Source of the DNA: Xanthoparmelia taractica
Lineage: Eukaryota; Ascomycota; Lecanoromycetes; Lecanorales; Parmeliaceae
Assembly (NCBI GenBank): GCA_033085395.1
Contig: JANQBS010000048.1
Location: forward strand, 62,001-126,000
Direction: 5' to 3'
Length of the DNA: 64,000 nt
Shown: piece by piece, positions 52,427-63,876 of the stretch
Position numbering within the stretch: position 1 is the first letter of the stretch
Layout of the letters: each line of letters opens with the position of its first letter
Made by a program: the position numbers and the translations under genes
Notes under the pieces: generated by a model
What the model saw: only the letters and a program-made list of their open reading frames with translations
Told to the model about the DNA's origin: nothing
Database searches by the model: none

Positions 52427-55400
52427 ATGACGAAGTCAGCCAGAGCAGCGAAGCCACCTCCAATCGTTCCATCACGTCAAGGCTCCTCTGGCGCTACAGA
52501 AGATCCGGGCTTTCGTGGCAGGGGTGTTTTCTCTTTTCCACCTGCCAACCGGTTGATCATAACCACACAAAAGGGAGTGTACAACTGGGATGTTTACGGT
52601 ATCACCGAGATCTTCCGTTCAGGGTCTGAAGGCATTGTTGCAGCTAAGAAGATTGTCATCGGTAACGAAATGCTTGCTGTTGCCGACAGTCAAGTCGTGG
52701 TGCTGCACGATATAAGCGGAGGACTGCAGAGGAGTTATCGATTAAAAGGGTCAGAGGTGAGTGTCTTACTATTACTCGTCCACAATTTAACTGACTCTAC
52801 CCAGGGTCAAGTCAGGCTGTTGAAGTATGCCAACGAGTCTAAGAATCTCTTCTTCACAATCACGCTTCAAAAGTCCGTCCAGTCGTACTCCCTAAAACAC
52901 TCTAAACTTCTTGACCCTACCCACACCCACCCGTCACCTCCGTCTGTCTTCGCTCTCTCCTGCACTTCGCAATTCCTACTCTCTACGTCGCCCACTCCAC
53001 CAACAATTCACCTTACACGCCTGGCGTTCAACACCCCACCAGTATTAGTGCATCCTCAAAGCTCATCATCTGCGGTAGTCGCTGCTGAATTCCATCCAGA
53101 GCGAGAGAACTACTTCTGTATTGCCTTTGCAGACGGTACAGCTGCGGTCTACGACGCATACCACTTCTACGATAATCACGGCAATGGACAACGTCGAGAC
53201 AATGCTGGATCATTGGGCAACTGTGGCGAAAAGGCGTTTATTAGGGGTCTTCACCTAGGAACAATGACCAAGATCGCGACGACAGAAGATGGTGTTACTC
53301 TCGAGGGTTATGATCCTGGTGTAGATCAAGGCGGTATTGGACCGAGAGAGTCCGGCATATCGGCAGTGGCGTTTGTACCGGGACGCAAAGCGACAGTGGT
53401 CACCGTAGGTGCTGACGGCAAATGCTGTGTTGTCGACTTTACACAGCCTACCAAGAGTAGAGCGGTTCTGCTCAAGTCGTGGCACATTAGGCGACCAGCA
53501 ACGAGCCTATCAATCATCTGCTCCACAAAGAGAGCCATCATCGGTCAGTTTGACGGAGTCGATGATCCTGCGCCCGAACGGAGTCACGGCTTGCCAAACG
53601 AGTCATACTATATCGCTGTGGGCCGTTCGGACGGGAGGGTACTGCTTTTTGATCTCGATGGCAAGGCTTTGGGAGAACAAGGCTTAGATGACAGTGGTGC
53701 TCGTGTCATAGATGTGGAATGGACAGAGATCGGGAGCGCCGCCATCCCCTCACACCAGAACATTGGCTCGGGTATCCGTCGATCTCCTGTTGTTAAGAAG
53801 AAGCGAAAGAGCTTGGCAAGCTCGGCGTTCGCTGAGACCCGCCCAGTGCAAATGCAACTGGTGACTACGTCGCCCAATACGGCTGAGCCTTTGGAGGATC
53901 CTCTATTCGACTTCACTACTCCACGCAAAACGCTAGGAGCCTTTCACTGGGAGCCGCCCTCTGACGACTCCATAGTGGCAGGAGTGGACACTCGAGATGG
54001 GGTTCGAGAGGGTAATACAGTCGTGGAGGCAAATACAGACAGCCACCAGAGGCCAATCCATGTCACTACAAAAAGCTCTAGTGCAACTGTACAGAGAAAA
54101 CCTGTTGAGAATTCTTCACGTTCGCAGACCGAGACGAAGGAATCATCGCTTCAATCATCGATCGAAGATGGCTCGACTCCGCCAATACCACCGAGGCCTA
54201 ACCCTAAACCAGGAGGTCGGCTGTCAATGCGTCGTGCTCAAACGTCTCGCCAGTCTGACAGTCAGAGTACGTCTTATCCAAGCATGATGGCCAAAGCAAG
54301 AAAAGTGAGCTCGAGTAATACTAGATTGTCTAAAGGGCTCTCTATCGCCACCCCTCCCACGAAGACGAAAGTCCTTTTTGGCCCTCGTAAACCGCCTAGC
54401 CCTAAAGTCAATGACTCTCGAGAAAATATAGAGGCTTCGGAAGTCCACTTCAGACCTGAGCAGCGCGAAGATGCATGGCTGGATGTTCCCTCAGAAACGC
54501 TTCGAGGTGCTAATGAAGTTTCGCCGGTGTCTCCTGCTACCAGTAACAGATCTTACAAGACCGCCATGTCGCAACCCTATACTTCGGACTCACCAGAACG
54601 CTCCGATGATACTGTTGTCGACTGGACGGCGGGCTCGCCTCGTCAGCCTGTTCCTACTTTGCAAATCACCCACCCGTCCGGCGAAAGACCCTCTAAGGTG
54701 AAATCTAAGAGAAAGGGCCATGTTAGCTTATCTGTCTCTTCCGTGTCCGCTGGTACATCCACGCCGACCCCTTCTGTCTCTGATGCTGCGGCCCGTCCAA
54801 TCAGCCGCTCCTCGGCGGGCTCTCCCACCAAGGTACTGCCTTCGCTGCCGCCCATGTCGTCTACAGAACCTATGGTTACGCAGAATGGGGAGTTAAAGCA
54901 GAAAGGTCATATCAGTCTATCAGTCTCTCCTGACTCTAACAGCGGTACAATTACGCCTATGTCTTCGGATTCTGATGGTCCAATAATTCAATGGCCATCT
55001 CTTAAGAAATCGCCCCGCATCCCAGAGCTCAACAAAGGGCTTCCCAATCCAAAGAAATATCCAGCATCTCCTACTTCGTCGTTAAAAGCACCGATAAGTG
55101 ATTCTACTACCGACACTATTCTCCAAGGATACGCAGCTCCTCAATCTCCATCTCCCCCCAGAGCAGCAAACACCTCTTGGCTCGTTTCTACAATCTATCC
55201 AGAACCCAAAGCTCCATCTCAAACTCCACCAGAAACAGCACCAGAATCCTTGCTCCTTTCCACCGTCGATCCAGTACGCCAGTCCCAGCCCCGTCCTTGC
55301 ACCTGCAGCCTGGAAATCAAATCCATCCTTGAGACTTCGCTTACCACCATTCGAGCAGATATCACGCGACAATTCGATGCACAAAGGACCTGGTTCGAAG

Positions 55401-55540
55401 AGCTGTTGAGGGCCGATGAAGAAGGGGGAGCGATGCTAGCGAAACAGAACCATCGTTTGAGAGACCAGCTGGCAAGGCATGAGAGGGAAGAATGGGACGG
55501 AAAAAGCCGCGGTGGAATGTCATGTTCCCCAAGCTTGTAA
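52427..55540 (+). CDS. WD-repeat-like beta-propeller protein with C-terminal coiled coil
   Basis: Frame of 1037 residues, 1021 if the 48-nt intron at 52757-52804 is removed. That intron (GTGAGT donor, CTGAC branch, CAG acceptor) has a length divisible by three and no stop. The N-terminal 430 residues read as propeller blades: RLIITTQKGVYNWDVYGI, EMLAVADSQVVVLHDI, VVAAEFHPERENYFCIAFAD, ISAVAFVPGRKATVVTVGAD and YIAVGRSDGRVLLFDLDGKA. Residues 450-940 are Ser/Pro/Thr-rich and disordered. The last 90 residues form a helix (ILETSLTTIRADITRQFDAQ, then ELLRADEEGGAMLAKQNHRL). The propeller, linker and C-terminal helix layout recalls NEDD1/GCP-WD, which anchors gamma-tubulin complexes, but I cannot confirm that. 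The start is the first ATG in frame. Confidence 0.75.
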   Translation: MTKSARAAKPPPIVPSRQGSSGATEDPGFRGRGVFSFPPANRLIITTQKGVYNWDVYGITEIFRSGSEGIVAAKKIVIGNEMLAVADSQVVVLHDISGGLQRSYRLKGSEVSVLLLLVHNLTDSTQGQVRLLKYANESKNLFFTITLQKSVQSYSLKHSKLLDPTHTHPSPPSVFALSCTSQFLLSTSPTPPTIHLTRLAFNTPPVLVHPQSSSSAVVAAEFHPERENYFCIAFADGTAAVYDAYHFYDNHGNGQRRDNAGSLGNCGEKAFIRGLHLGTMTKIATTEDGVTLEGYDPGVDQGGIGPRESGISAVAFVPGRKATVVTVGADGKCCVVDFTQPTKSRAVLLKSWHIRRPATSLSIICSTKRAIIGQFDGVDDPAPERSHGLPNESYYIAVGRSDGRVLLFDLDGKALGEQGLDDSGARVIDVEWTEIGSAAIPSHQNIGSGIRRSPVVKKKRKSLASSAFAETRPVQMQLVTTSPNTAEPLEDPLFDFTTPRKTLGAFHWEPPSDDSIVAGVDTRDGVREGNTVVEANTDSHQRPIHVTTKSSSATVQRKPVENSSRSQTETKESSLQSSIEDGSTPPIPPRPNPKPGGRLSMRRAQTSRQSDSQSTSYPSMMAKARKVSSSNTRLSKGLSIATPPTKTKVLFGPRKPPSPKVNDSRENIEASEVHFRPEQREDAWLDVPSETLRGANEVSPVSPATSNRSYKTAMSQPYTSDSPERSDDTVVDWTAGSPRQPVPTLQITHPSGERPSKVKSKRKGHVSLSVSSVSAGTSTPTPSVSDAAARPISRSSAGSPTKVLPSLPPMSSTEPMVTQNGELKQKGHISLSVSPDSNSGTITPMSSDSDGPIIQWPSLKKSPRIPELNKGLPNPKKYPASPTSSLKAPISDSTTDTILQGYAAPQSPSPPRAANTSWLVSTIYPEPKAPSQTPPETAPESLLLSTVDPVRQSQPRPCTCSLEIKSILETSLTTIRADITRQFDAQRTWFEELLRADEEGGAMLAKQNHRLRDQLARHEREEWDGKSRGGMSCSPSL

Positions 55541-56201
55541 GAGAAGGAGGATTGAATGAGCTTAAACCTCATCTACGATGCATTTCTATGGGTAGCTACC
55601 CTTTTCAAGAAGAGGGTTACTGGCATTTTCCTTGCATGTTCGCTAGTGCTGGTCACTCGGTTCTTTATTTGCAGTCTTGGGAAGGTCATCAATTGAGCGA
55701 ATTCTTTATGTGTATGAGAAGCAGACTGTCCAACGGAAGGGAAATAGGGGGTTTCACTCTGTGCATATGTGAAAGTAGGATTACACATGAATTACATAGA
55801 GAAGAACTAGAAGTATTCTTTTACCATAGTCGAAATGTGTCCTCTCCGTGTCTTACATTCAGTAAACGATTGACCACGCTTTGGCAAATCCCTTGGAAGG
55901 ACGCATCTACAGCATTACGAAGCTGATCGATAGCATCTTACAGTCTACTTACGTTATGTCAAGCGTAAAAGTACAGTCACAAATACATGGAGACATGATT
56001 GGGACTTCATATCTTTGATAAGCAAGTTTTCATTTCTGCCAAACTATCCTGTTGCACACTGAAGCGTGGCTCATCCATCATCTGTCGATTTGTAGCTATC
56101 TGACGACTTTCTTTTTGCTCTGATCGATCGGACCTAGCGGATATTCACGTGTCGATCCAGGTCGCTCGCTACAAGCATGCGGAAGAAAGAATGCCTTTCC
56201 A
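55541..56201. other. Convergent intergenic region
   Basis: 660 bp between the WD-protein stop and the minus-strand coiled-coil gene stop. Presumably both 3' UTRs. A 144-codon overlapping frame from 55492 is not considered real. Confidence 0.5.
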
Positions 56202-58524
56202 TCACAGAACGTAAACCACTCTTCCACCTTTGCGAACCGCCTTCCACTCCTGTCCTACACCTTCTGGCACCTCGACCGCTTTGCCTGGTTTCATGACCAT
56301 CTTGCGGCACTCGTCGTCGAGAAGGGCCCCTAGTTCGCGCGTGCCGGTGGGCTTAGAAGGGACGTAGCTCTGCGTGTCCCGTTAGTATACAAACTCCCGA
56401 GGAAGTGAAGCGCGACGGTTGAGGACTATACCGGCTTGGCACCCTCGTATTGAATAGGGTCAACCGCATCCTCTTTGACATCCGAGCCCTTGCGTGAGTC
56501 TCTCCCGTACTTTTCGCCGACTGAGCTCAGATTTTTCGTGTACTCTGCCAGGAACGCGGCGTTCTTCTCCTTCTCCGTGGTGGTCTTGGTCGAGACTCTG
56601 TGCTCTGCTGCAGCCCCTCCGTTGTCGGCGGCAGGGGTGCGATGGGTGGCCTTATCGGAGACGGCGGCAGGTGAGGCAGCTCTGTCCGTCTTGATGGGAG
56701 CAGTTGTTTCGGGCTTTGCTGGGGCGTCGGTGCCAGAGATTGGAATGAAGCCCGGCGGCAGAGATGCAGTCTTTTTCTCACCAGCTTTGGGTGAATCATT
56801 GGTATCGATCTCAATGAGCATAATACTGGTCGTCGAAGCTAACTCGTGGCTGGACGCGCTGTTGGATTGAACCTTTTCTTGATTATCGAGCCAGGCTTGA
56901 AGACCTGGATCAGGATTCACGAAGGCACCCGGCGTAGTTGCCGCTTGTACGTTCTCCTTCAGGCCGGGGAGCGCTGACCCGAGTGACAAGAGATCAGTTC
57001 CATAGACAGTATCTTCTTTGTTTTCGCCCTTGCCGGAGCGCTGCACTTGCGATGGATGACCAGCTTCGTTCTTGATCACGCCGGTCAGGCGTCGTAGATG
57101 AGGTAGGGTACGGGGGGCCAATAGGGTAGCTTGGCGCGGCTCAGCTCCCTCTGCATGTTCCTTGCGGGCGCTCGTGAGCACAATATCCTGGTACTTTAAA
57201 ATGTTTTGGGCAGGTAGCTCCTCAGTGGTGCTGACGGGTTCATCCTTAGAGGAAGTCTTCGACAGACGACGAAGGTGAGGTGAGATGAATCCGTCCTCCT
57301 TAGTGTTTTTGGCGGTGACCGGAAGCTTGGGCTCGTTCGTGGTTGGAGAGAAAGCCTGAAGGCTCCCTGATTTTGCTGAATCTTTGCCACTGCTATTGGT
57401 GGGAGTGAACGCCGCGACGGCCGGGTTGAGCTTGGATTTCGCTTTGCTTGGCGTCACAGGATGCATGTCAATAGGCTCGATAGTGGGCATAGGGAGGCTT
57501 GAGGTGGATGTAAGTGAAACCGCTGTAGCGGTGTCCTCAACCTTGATGACGTTCGTAGAATTGGCCACTGTAAGATTCGGTCAACAGGACTTTCAAAGTC
57601 TTAGCGGGTTCCACATACAAGGTGAAGAAGCTAGAGAGCGCTTCATACGCTCGAACGACTCATTGGCTTCCTGAGTTCCCCTGACGATCGGACGAACTCT
57701 TGGTTTGCTTGGTGCTAGCTGTAGAGATCCTCCAGCAAATTGAGGCTGAGGTGCGATGTCTGGGAATGGAAACGCAGCGCCGCCAGGGATTTCAGGGTTC
57801 CAACCATGGTTCAGGCTGGCTTTCTCGGGGCTGGTGGCAGGACTGCTCTCAATTGTCACAGTCAACCCACGGTTGGTCTCGACTACTGTCTTGCCAAAAG
57901 GGATCGATCCCATTGAATAGCCGCTATTGAGATCGCCAGAAGCGGCAGTATTGGCAACGACATTGAATGCTGTAGGTCATCAGTAGTGTCTAGGGAGGGA
58001 GTTAGGCTTCTGTGATACTTACCTGAAGCATTCTGCAAAGTCTTCTTCATTTCCTTCAGGTCAGCAACTTCGATAATCGCGCTCTCGTACTTTTCTTTCA
58101 TCTCATTGAGCCTGGATTTGAGCAGTTGGTTGAACCGCTCGAGGCCCCCGGCGCGCTGGACCAACTCGTCGTTAGACTTGGTTGAGGCAACGAGATAAGC
58201 TTGATGCTCCTCCATCTCACGGCGAAGAGCTTGCTGCAGAGCTGCGAAATCTCTCTTGAGCTTTGCATTTTCCTGTCTGAGGTAGAGGTCACTCTCGTCA
58301 TTACGCAGGGAATATACTCTATCCATCTCTTCGGTGAGTGTGTAGACGTGGTGATTGAGCGCGTCGATGGCAGGGTCGATAAGGCCTGCACGGTCACTGC
58401 ACACCTGGGTCTCGTCAAAGGCGGTTCGAATACGGTCTGTTACTGTGGCTAGCAATTGTAGAGCTTGACTGAGCTCACGAGCTCCATGATTGAGACGAGC
58501 TTTGATCTCGTCAGATATTTGCAT
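56202..58524 (-). CDS. Conserved fungal coiled-coil protein of unknown function
   Basis: Four exons, 58023-58524, 57619-57969, 56432-57567 and 56202-56369, encode 718 residues with matching phases. The N-terminal 170 residues are almost entirely coiled coil (MQISDEIKARLNHGARELSQ, then YLRQENAKLKRDFAALQQAL and LNEMKEKYESAIIEVADLKE). The centre is Ser/Thr/Pro-rich with two near-identical motifs, SPHLRRLSK and LPHLRRLTG. The C-terminal exon carries a compact block: SYVPSKPTGTRELGALLDDE and VPEGVGQEWKAVRKGGRVVY. That block looks strongly conserved in filamentous fungi, but I know no function for it. A cytoskeletal or cell-cycle adaptor is possible only by architecture. The last exon is short (168 nt) and would be missed by a frame-only view. 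Confidence 0.7.
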
Positions 58525-58977
58525 AATGTTAGGAATAGCAAGCCTCTCGGCCGGGCAACGGTGTTGTTCGACGACTAAGCAAGCTTGTGCAAGATTGTGT
58601 GATGATGAACGACTAAGCGCCGAGAAGTTGGTTGATGGTCGGATAGTGGGTGTTCAAAATTTAGACGAAGTTGTTTGTGAAATTGAAGGCACACTAGCCA
58701 TTTCCAGGGCATCTGTTTACATTGGAAACTTTTAGCGTTTAGGCATAAGTGGGTGACTTGAAAGATTACTGCAAACTCTAGAGTTCACTTGCAAAGACAG
58801 CACATCACAGAGACAGACAGATAACAGCAGGTATTGGGGTCAAGACCATCATGGCGAGATTTTTGCACATATCTTGGGATTGTTGGTGGGGTGGAAATTC
58901 TTTACTTTCATCAAGTACGCAGATCGTAGCTGCTGTAGAAAAAAAGGCCCCTTACATTGGCTTCAAGCCTCATCACT
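58525..58977. other. Intergenic, nothing recognised
   Basis: 453 bp between the start of the coiled-coil gene and the stop of ISM1, both minus. It should contain the promoter of the former. Confidence 0.5.
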
Positions 58978-61900
58978 TCAAGTATAGGGGCCAACCCCGT
59001 TAAGCTCAGGCGTTCGATCCTTCAAATGGTCTACTACCTGGACACACCTTTGGCATAGAGCCTCCTCTTTTGGTACATCCAGAGGAGCTTTATACCTCCA
59101 GCATCGATTGCATTTGGCCAGCTCCGGCTCATGAACATGTACCTTGATCATTTGCCCTTGGATCTCACAAGACGTATGGTAAGCCCACCTGGCTTTCTCT
59201 AATTCCGTGGGATTTCCCATTCCAATAATGCTGACATTGGACACCACAAAAAGAGTTTCCAGGTCCTTATGGTAGCACCTCAAGAAATCACCAGCCAGAT
59301 CTTGGGCTACCAGAGTCGAATCGATCTCCAATGAAACGTACGATTGCAAGGAATCCCCCATCTTCTTGTCACTTCGAGCAGCTTCCTGTCCATACCTGAC
59401 TGCAGCTAAGACTTTCATTAGAAGAGATATGTCGGACTTGGATGGCCCCTCCGCGATCTCTTGCCTGATTGAAAGGTTCAAATCTTTGCGTATTCGCATT
59501 GCAGGTGGTCTAGGATCGTAGGTTTTGATGAGCTTTGGGGTGTGGTCCCAGACTTCTTCAACAAGCAAAGGGGTCACAGGAAGAAGCATCTGTTGCAGCT
59601 CGGTGAAGATCCGGTACAACGTAGCTTGGGCTTGAGCTCGTTCCTGGATAGTGCCGCAATAAGCCGCGTCCTTGACGCTTTCAAAGTAGAAAGATGAGAG
59701 ATTGGTGTTGATGTAGTTATTGATATCGGTTAAAGCCCGGTTGAACTCCATTAAGCGGTAGTGCTTCTCCACGCTATACACCGCTTCTAGCAATTGCAGC
59801 AGAGCAATTTGGTGAATATTACTCACCTGTCCCCGATAGTCAGAGTACTTTGAAGGGTCAAAGTCATTGAGAATACCAAGAACAAGCTTGAAAGTCACGC
59901 GATACTTCGACAGACTGCCATTGATTGCGTGTAGCATAGTCTGGCTGACTCGTACGTCAGTAGTGTAGTCGCAGCTTGCAACCCACAGGCGAAGAGCATC
60001 TGGGCCTAAACCATCACGAATCTCAGTCATTTTTCCGTTGATCTTCTTCCTTGTTGGGACGAGAAATGTTCCTTCCATGATCTCACTTGGGCAGACGACG
60101 TTACCAATCGATTTGCTCATCTTGCGGCCATCTTGGTCTAAAGTGAAACCATGAGTTATCAGAGTCTTGTAAGGCCCTGATGGCATAATTGATTCTAAGC
60201 CCGGACTGTCTCGTGGTTCCGTCTGAGAGATGCCTTTCTGGTAGGCCACGTGAGTCAAAAGACTGGATTGAAACCATCCTCTGTGCTGATCTGTGCCTTC
60301 AATATAGCAGTCGGCAACTTTGTTCCAACACATTGATGGTGTCTGCATCTGGGTCCAACTTGTCCCGCTGTCAAACCACACATCCATAGTGTCCTTGCCT
60401 CTTCTATAGGTCCCACTCCGGTTATTTCTTAGCGATGGCGGCGTCCATTCAGGATCCAGTTCATTATCAGTCCACCAGGCATCTATACCACGTTCTTTGA
60501 TAACCTTAATGATGTGAGACACGCTGATCTCATCTAGGAGTGCCTCGTTAGTATTGACGTTGTATAGCGCTGGGATAGGCACGCCCCACGCCCTCTGTCT
60601 TGATATGCACCACTCATTCCGGTTCTTAACAAAGGTCTGTAGCCGGGTCTTGCTGCTTGCTGGGATAAATTTCACGGAATTTAGTGCTTCCAAGGCGGAT
60701 TCCTGGATGCCTCCGACGTTTGCGAACCACTGCGCTGTAGCCCTCACGATGACAGGTCGCTTCGAGCGCCAGTCATATGGGTACTTGTGCCTGAACTCGT
60801 GTCGTGCTATGAGACAACCATGATCAGATAGACGCTTCAGTACTGATTCGTTCCCGGTGGTCAAGACTTCCTGGCCTGACAGCGATTCTATGCCATCGAT
60901 AAAGCAACCCTCATCATCGACAGGAGCAAAAGCCGGAATTCCATGCTTCAAGCACAACTCATAATCCTCCATGCCATGGCCTGGAGCTAAATGAACCAAT
61001 CCTGATCCCGAACTTTCCGTGACAAAGTTCCCATGTAGCAATGGCCTGGGCGATGTCTGGCTGTCAAACACGGGGCTGTGGTATGTCATTCCAACTAGCT
61101 CTCTTCCCTGGATGGAAACAAGGGTCTCAGAAATATCATTACAAAGACTTCGCAGTTCGTCGACTCTAGAGGCAGCAAGCAGAATGTAGCCATGGGCCGT
61201 AGAATGGACGACTCCGTATTTTGAATCTTGGTGAAACGCGATAGCTTTGTTTGCCGGAAGAGTCCAAGGTGTGGTCGTCCATATGGCAGCGCTGACAGAT
61301 TTGATGCCCATATTGAGCTTCTCTTTGAGAGCCTCTGAACAATCGTTGAGTGGATATTTGACGAACGCAGCCGTAGACGTATGGTCCTCCCGGTACTCAA
61401 GCTCCGCCTCTGCTAACGCAGTACGTGATGATGGAGACCAGTACACGGGCTTGAATCTCCGGTATATGAGGCCTTTCTTCACCATCTCCTTGAATACATG
61501 TAGCTGGTCGATCTCGAACCCTTTGTCCATTGTAGTCCAAGCGTTGTCCCAATCTGCCATGATCGCCCATTCTCGAAAGGTTTTCTTCTGTTTCTCCACC
61601 GTGCTCGCTGCCAGCTTCCGCGCCGCATTGCGTATACTCACCGGATCCGCCTTCTCAGTCGAGACGCCGAGCTTTTTTCCCTGCTCTTGAAGAGCTTTGA
61701 GCTCGATTGGTAGTCCATGGCAATCCCAACCTGGGACCCAGTCTACTCTACCCTCTCGAACGTGAACACGACATATTATGTCCTTCAATATCTTGTTAAG
61801 CGCATGGCCAATATGTAGGTCGCCGTTTGCGTATGGAGGCCCGTCATGCAGTGTAAATGTGGCATTCGTATAATGGTCCTTCTGCCACTTGTACAGATCT

Positions 61901-62010
61901 TCTGTACATCGCTTGATGTATGTTGGGCGGTCCGATACCTTCGGCCTCGGTGGGAAAGTAGCTTTGGGAAGGTGTAAAGTCCTCTTCCAAGAAGGCTTGG
62001 GCCCAAGCAT
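58978..62010 (-). CDS. ISM1: Isoleucyl-tRNA synthetase, mitochondrial
   Basis: One exon of 1010 residues, the bacterial-type length. The class I signatures are present: DGPPYANGDLHIGHALNK (HIGH at 66-69), VPGWDCHGLPIE and, near residue 630, DGRKMSKSIGNVV with the KMSKS loop. The editing domain (WTTTPWTLPANKAI, GLVHLAPGHGMEDYELC) is complete, and the C-terminal zinc ribbon CNRCWRYKAP...CQRC is retained. This enzyme charges mitochondrial tRNA-Ile. The start MLGPKPSWKRTLHLPKATFP is basic with no acidic residues, a plausible import signal. The cytosolic enzyme would be a different, longer type. I see no intron. Confidence 0.95.
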   Translation of the reverse strand: MLGPKPSWKRTLHLPKATFPPRPKVSDRPTYIKRCTEDLYKWQKDHYTNATFTLHDGPPYANGDLHIGHALNKILKDIICRVHVREGRVDWVPGWDCHGLPIELKALQEQGKKLGVSTEKADPVSIRNAARKLAASTVEKQKKTFREWAIMADWDNAWTTMDKGFEIDQLHVFKEMVKKGLIYRRFKPVYWSPSSRTALAEAELEYREDHTSTAAFVKYPLNDCSEALKEKLNMGIKSVSAAIWTTTPWTLPANKAIAFHQDSKYGVVHSTAHGYILLAASRVDELRSLCNDISETLVSIQGRELVGMTYHSPVFDSQTSPRPLLHGNFVTESSGSGLVHLAPGHGMEDYELCLKHGIPAFAPVDDEGCFIDGIESLSGQEVLTTGNESVLKRLSDHGCLIARHEFRHKYPYDWRSKRPVIVRATAQWFANVGGIQESALEALNSVKFIPASSKTRLQTFVKNRNEWCISRQRAWGVPIPALYNVNTNEALLDEISVSHIIKVIKERGIDAWWTDNELDPEWTPPSLRNNRSGTYRRGKDTMDVWFDSGTSWTQMQTPSMCWNKVADCYIEGTDQHRGWFQSSLLTHVAYQKGISQTEPRDSPGLESIMPSGPYKTLITHGFTLDQDGRKMSKSIGNVVCPSEIMEGTFLVPTRKKINGKMTEIRDGLGPDALRLWVASCDYTTDVRVSQTMLHAINGSLSKYRVTFKLVLGILNDFDPSKYSDYRGQVSNIHQIALLQLLEAVYSVEKHYRLMEFNRALTDINNYINTNLSSFYFESVKDAAYCGTIQERAQAQATLYRIFTELQQMLLPVTPLLVEEVWDHTPKLIKTYDPRPPAMRIRKDLNLSIRQEIAEGPSKSDISLLMKVLAAVRYGQEAARSDKKMGDSLQSYVSLEIDSTLVAQDLAGDFLRCYHKDLETLFVVSNVSIIGMGNPTELEKARWAYHTSCEIQGQMIKVHVHEPELAKCNRCWRYKAPLDVPKEEALCQRCVQVVDHLKDRTPELNGVGPYT

Positions 62011-62254
62011 GCCTCATCGGTGTCAAGGCATACAACCAGCCATTTCTTGTAAGTTCGGCTTAGTCATCACCAAGTCTATCTGACACAGTAGTCTGGCGGG
62101 TTCACAGCTGGAAAACAGCAAGAGACTCTTGCCCACTATTAAAGTAATATCGTATTGGTCTGAAGCTCTATCAACTGCCTAAATCGTTACGCTAAAAGGG
62201 GTATCTTTGCCATATTTACAACTTTCCCAGCACTCCTCAACACCGATATGTGGC

Positions 62255-63876
62255 TCAGTACACTGTCAAACAGCTTACAGCGTCATTACTGAGTACCTCG
62301 AACAATAACCCAGGAAATCCAAATAATCTAGTGTTACCATACCCTGGACCATCTTTGGCAACATCATCCACTGAGCCTTCTCGCTGAACATCTGTGCTTT
62401 CTTCCCATCCACCAAGCAGTTCGCAGCTACTCCCTGGACTCTCTGCTAGTTCCCTGTTGAGAACTATATGCCTCTGGAGTGAGTCATCACAATCATCATC
62501 CGTGGAATGGTTTCGCCAGATCTGCCGTAGGGATTCTGACAGAGTGGTGAAGGAAGTCTCCGAATTCAACTCAACGTCAACTTCTAATGCTTGAGCATCA
62601 ATGACCCAACGGCTACGCCGATAGCGGTTAAATGGATAAGATCCAGGTACGTTGGCGTGCAAGAGTATTTTAGTTGCCACAAGCTGTTTTGGCTCTCCTA
62701 CTTCGACCATCTCATCGCCGTCATTCTCAGTAGACCAGAAACTAGGAGCCGGAAGTTTGGACCGCGAGATGAAGATATCAAACCCATGTTGGAAGTAATT
62801 GTAAAAACATTCGGTCGAGGAATCTGCCTTTGTGTTCCCGGTAGCGTCCGACCGTTCTTCGGCTTCTGAGTCATCAGTAGCGGACTGTAGCGAAGACTGA
62901 TCAGTATCGGTCATGTCTTCAGGGTTAGCGTGGAAAGTGCCGGAGGAGGTCCTTGTAGTTTTCCGATCCTTATGCTGAATTTTGTAGACAGCCATCTTAC
63001 GATCAGATTTGTGGTATATCGCATCTGGTGGGCCCAATTCTGCGACAAGATCTTGCGGGGTGGTCTTGCCCAGATTGACCCGGAATGCCGGATTATTAGC
63101 ACCTCTTTCCATATCTATCCAACCATTGCCACGGATCCTGACAAGGTCAATTTCACGGGGCCTCAATTCTTTACCGCGGCTCGAAAGCGCAAGTGACCTT
63201 GGGTTTGAGCATGGGGTGGCCATCAAGTCATGACACGCATCTTGCCATGATTCGCCAACAAAAATCGCCATGGCTTTGCCGGGCGAAGCTGCATTAGAGG
63301 AAAGTAAAGAAACAAAATCCTTAACAGGATCCCATTTGGAATCCTGGAATGGAAAGGTGAAAGCGATGCCAGGGTACGACAAGATGTACAATCCCTGCGA
63401 TGAGCCTGATTTCGAAGCTGGTGGAATATACTCTCCGGGAAACGCGGGGCCCATTAGTCTGTTGTAGACATGTCGAAATGCCGGCCCACTTGAACTTGAC
63501 TGCGTCGTGTCCGGGCCAGTCGTCTCAGGTAGTTTGACTACATCGATATTCTTGTAGATTAACTGCATCTTGGTGAAATCAAGGACCTCGATCAGCTTAA
63601 GTCTCTGGTCAGGTCCGTCGAATCGTAGCCGGATACCGTTGGGAGGTAGGTTGAGTATGACAGGTGCAGCAAGAGGCTTGGACGGCGAGTAGGAGATGTC
63701 GATGGTAGGGTAAATCTGTGCTTGGGCCTTGAGTCGTGTCAGGACATCGTGCACTGAAGCTCCTAGGACTGAAGTCCGTCAGCAAGGACGAAGCTTGTAT
63801 GAAGGCTTTCCTTACCAAGGAAACCAAGCCCACGGCCTGGGTACACTTGCATAGCCGGTTTTGAAGATATGGCCAT
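62255..63876 (-). CDS. UPF0183 / PHAF1-like protein
   Basis: Two exons, 63816-63876 and 62255-63762, encode 522 residues. Exon 1 gives MAISSKPAMQVYPGRGLGFL and joins in phase to GASVHDVLTRLKAQ, which matches the family opening of a short beta hairpin with a PGRGLGFLxLG-like loop. Family blocks follow: PVILNLPPNGIRLRFDGPDQ, RLKLIEVLDF, RHVYNRLMGPAFPGEY, YPGIAFTFPF, KTTPQDLVAELGPPDAIYHK and YNYFQHGFDIFI. Human PHAF1 (C16orf70) is linked to autophagosome/phagophore membranes; the fungal role is not known. A fungal-specific acidic insert (MTDTDQSSLQSATDDSEAEE) lies in the middle, and the C-terminal 130 residues look fungus-specific. The stop is 245 bp upstream of the ISM1 start on the same strand. 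Confidence 0.85.
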
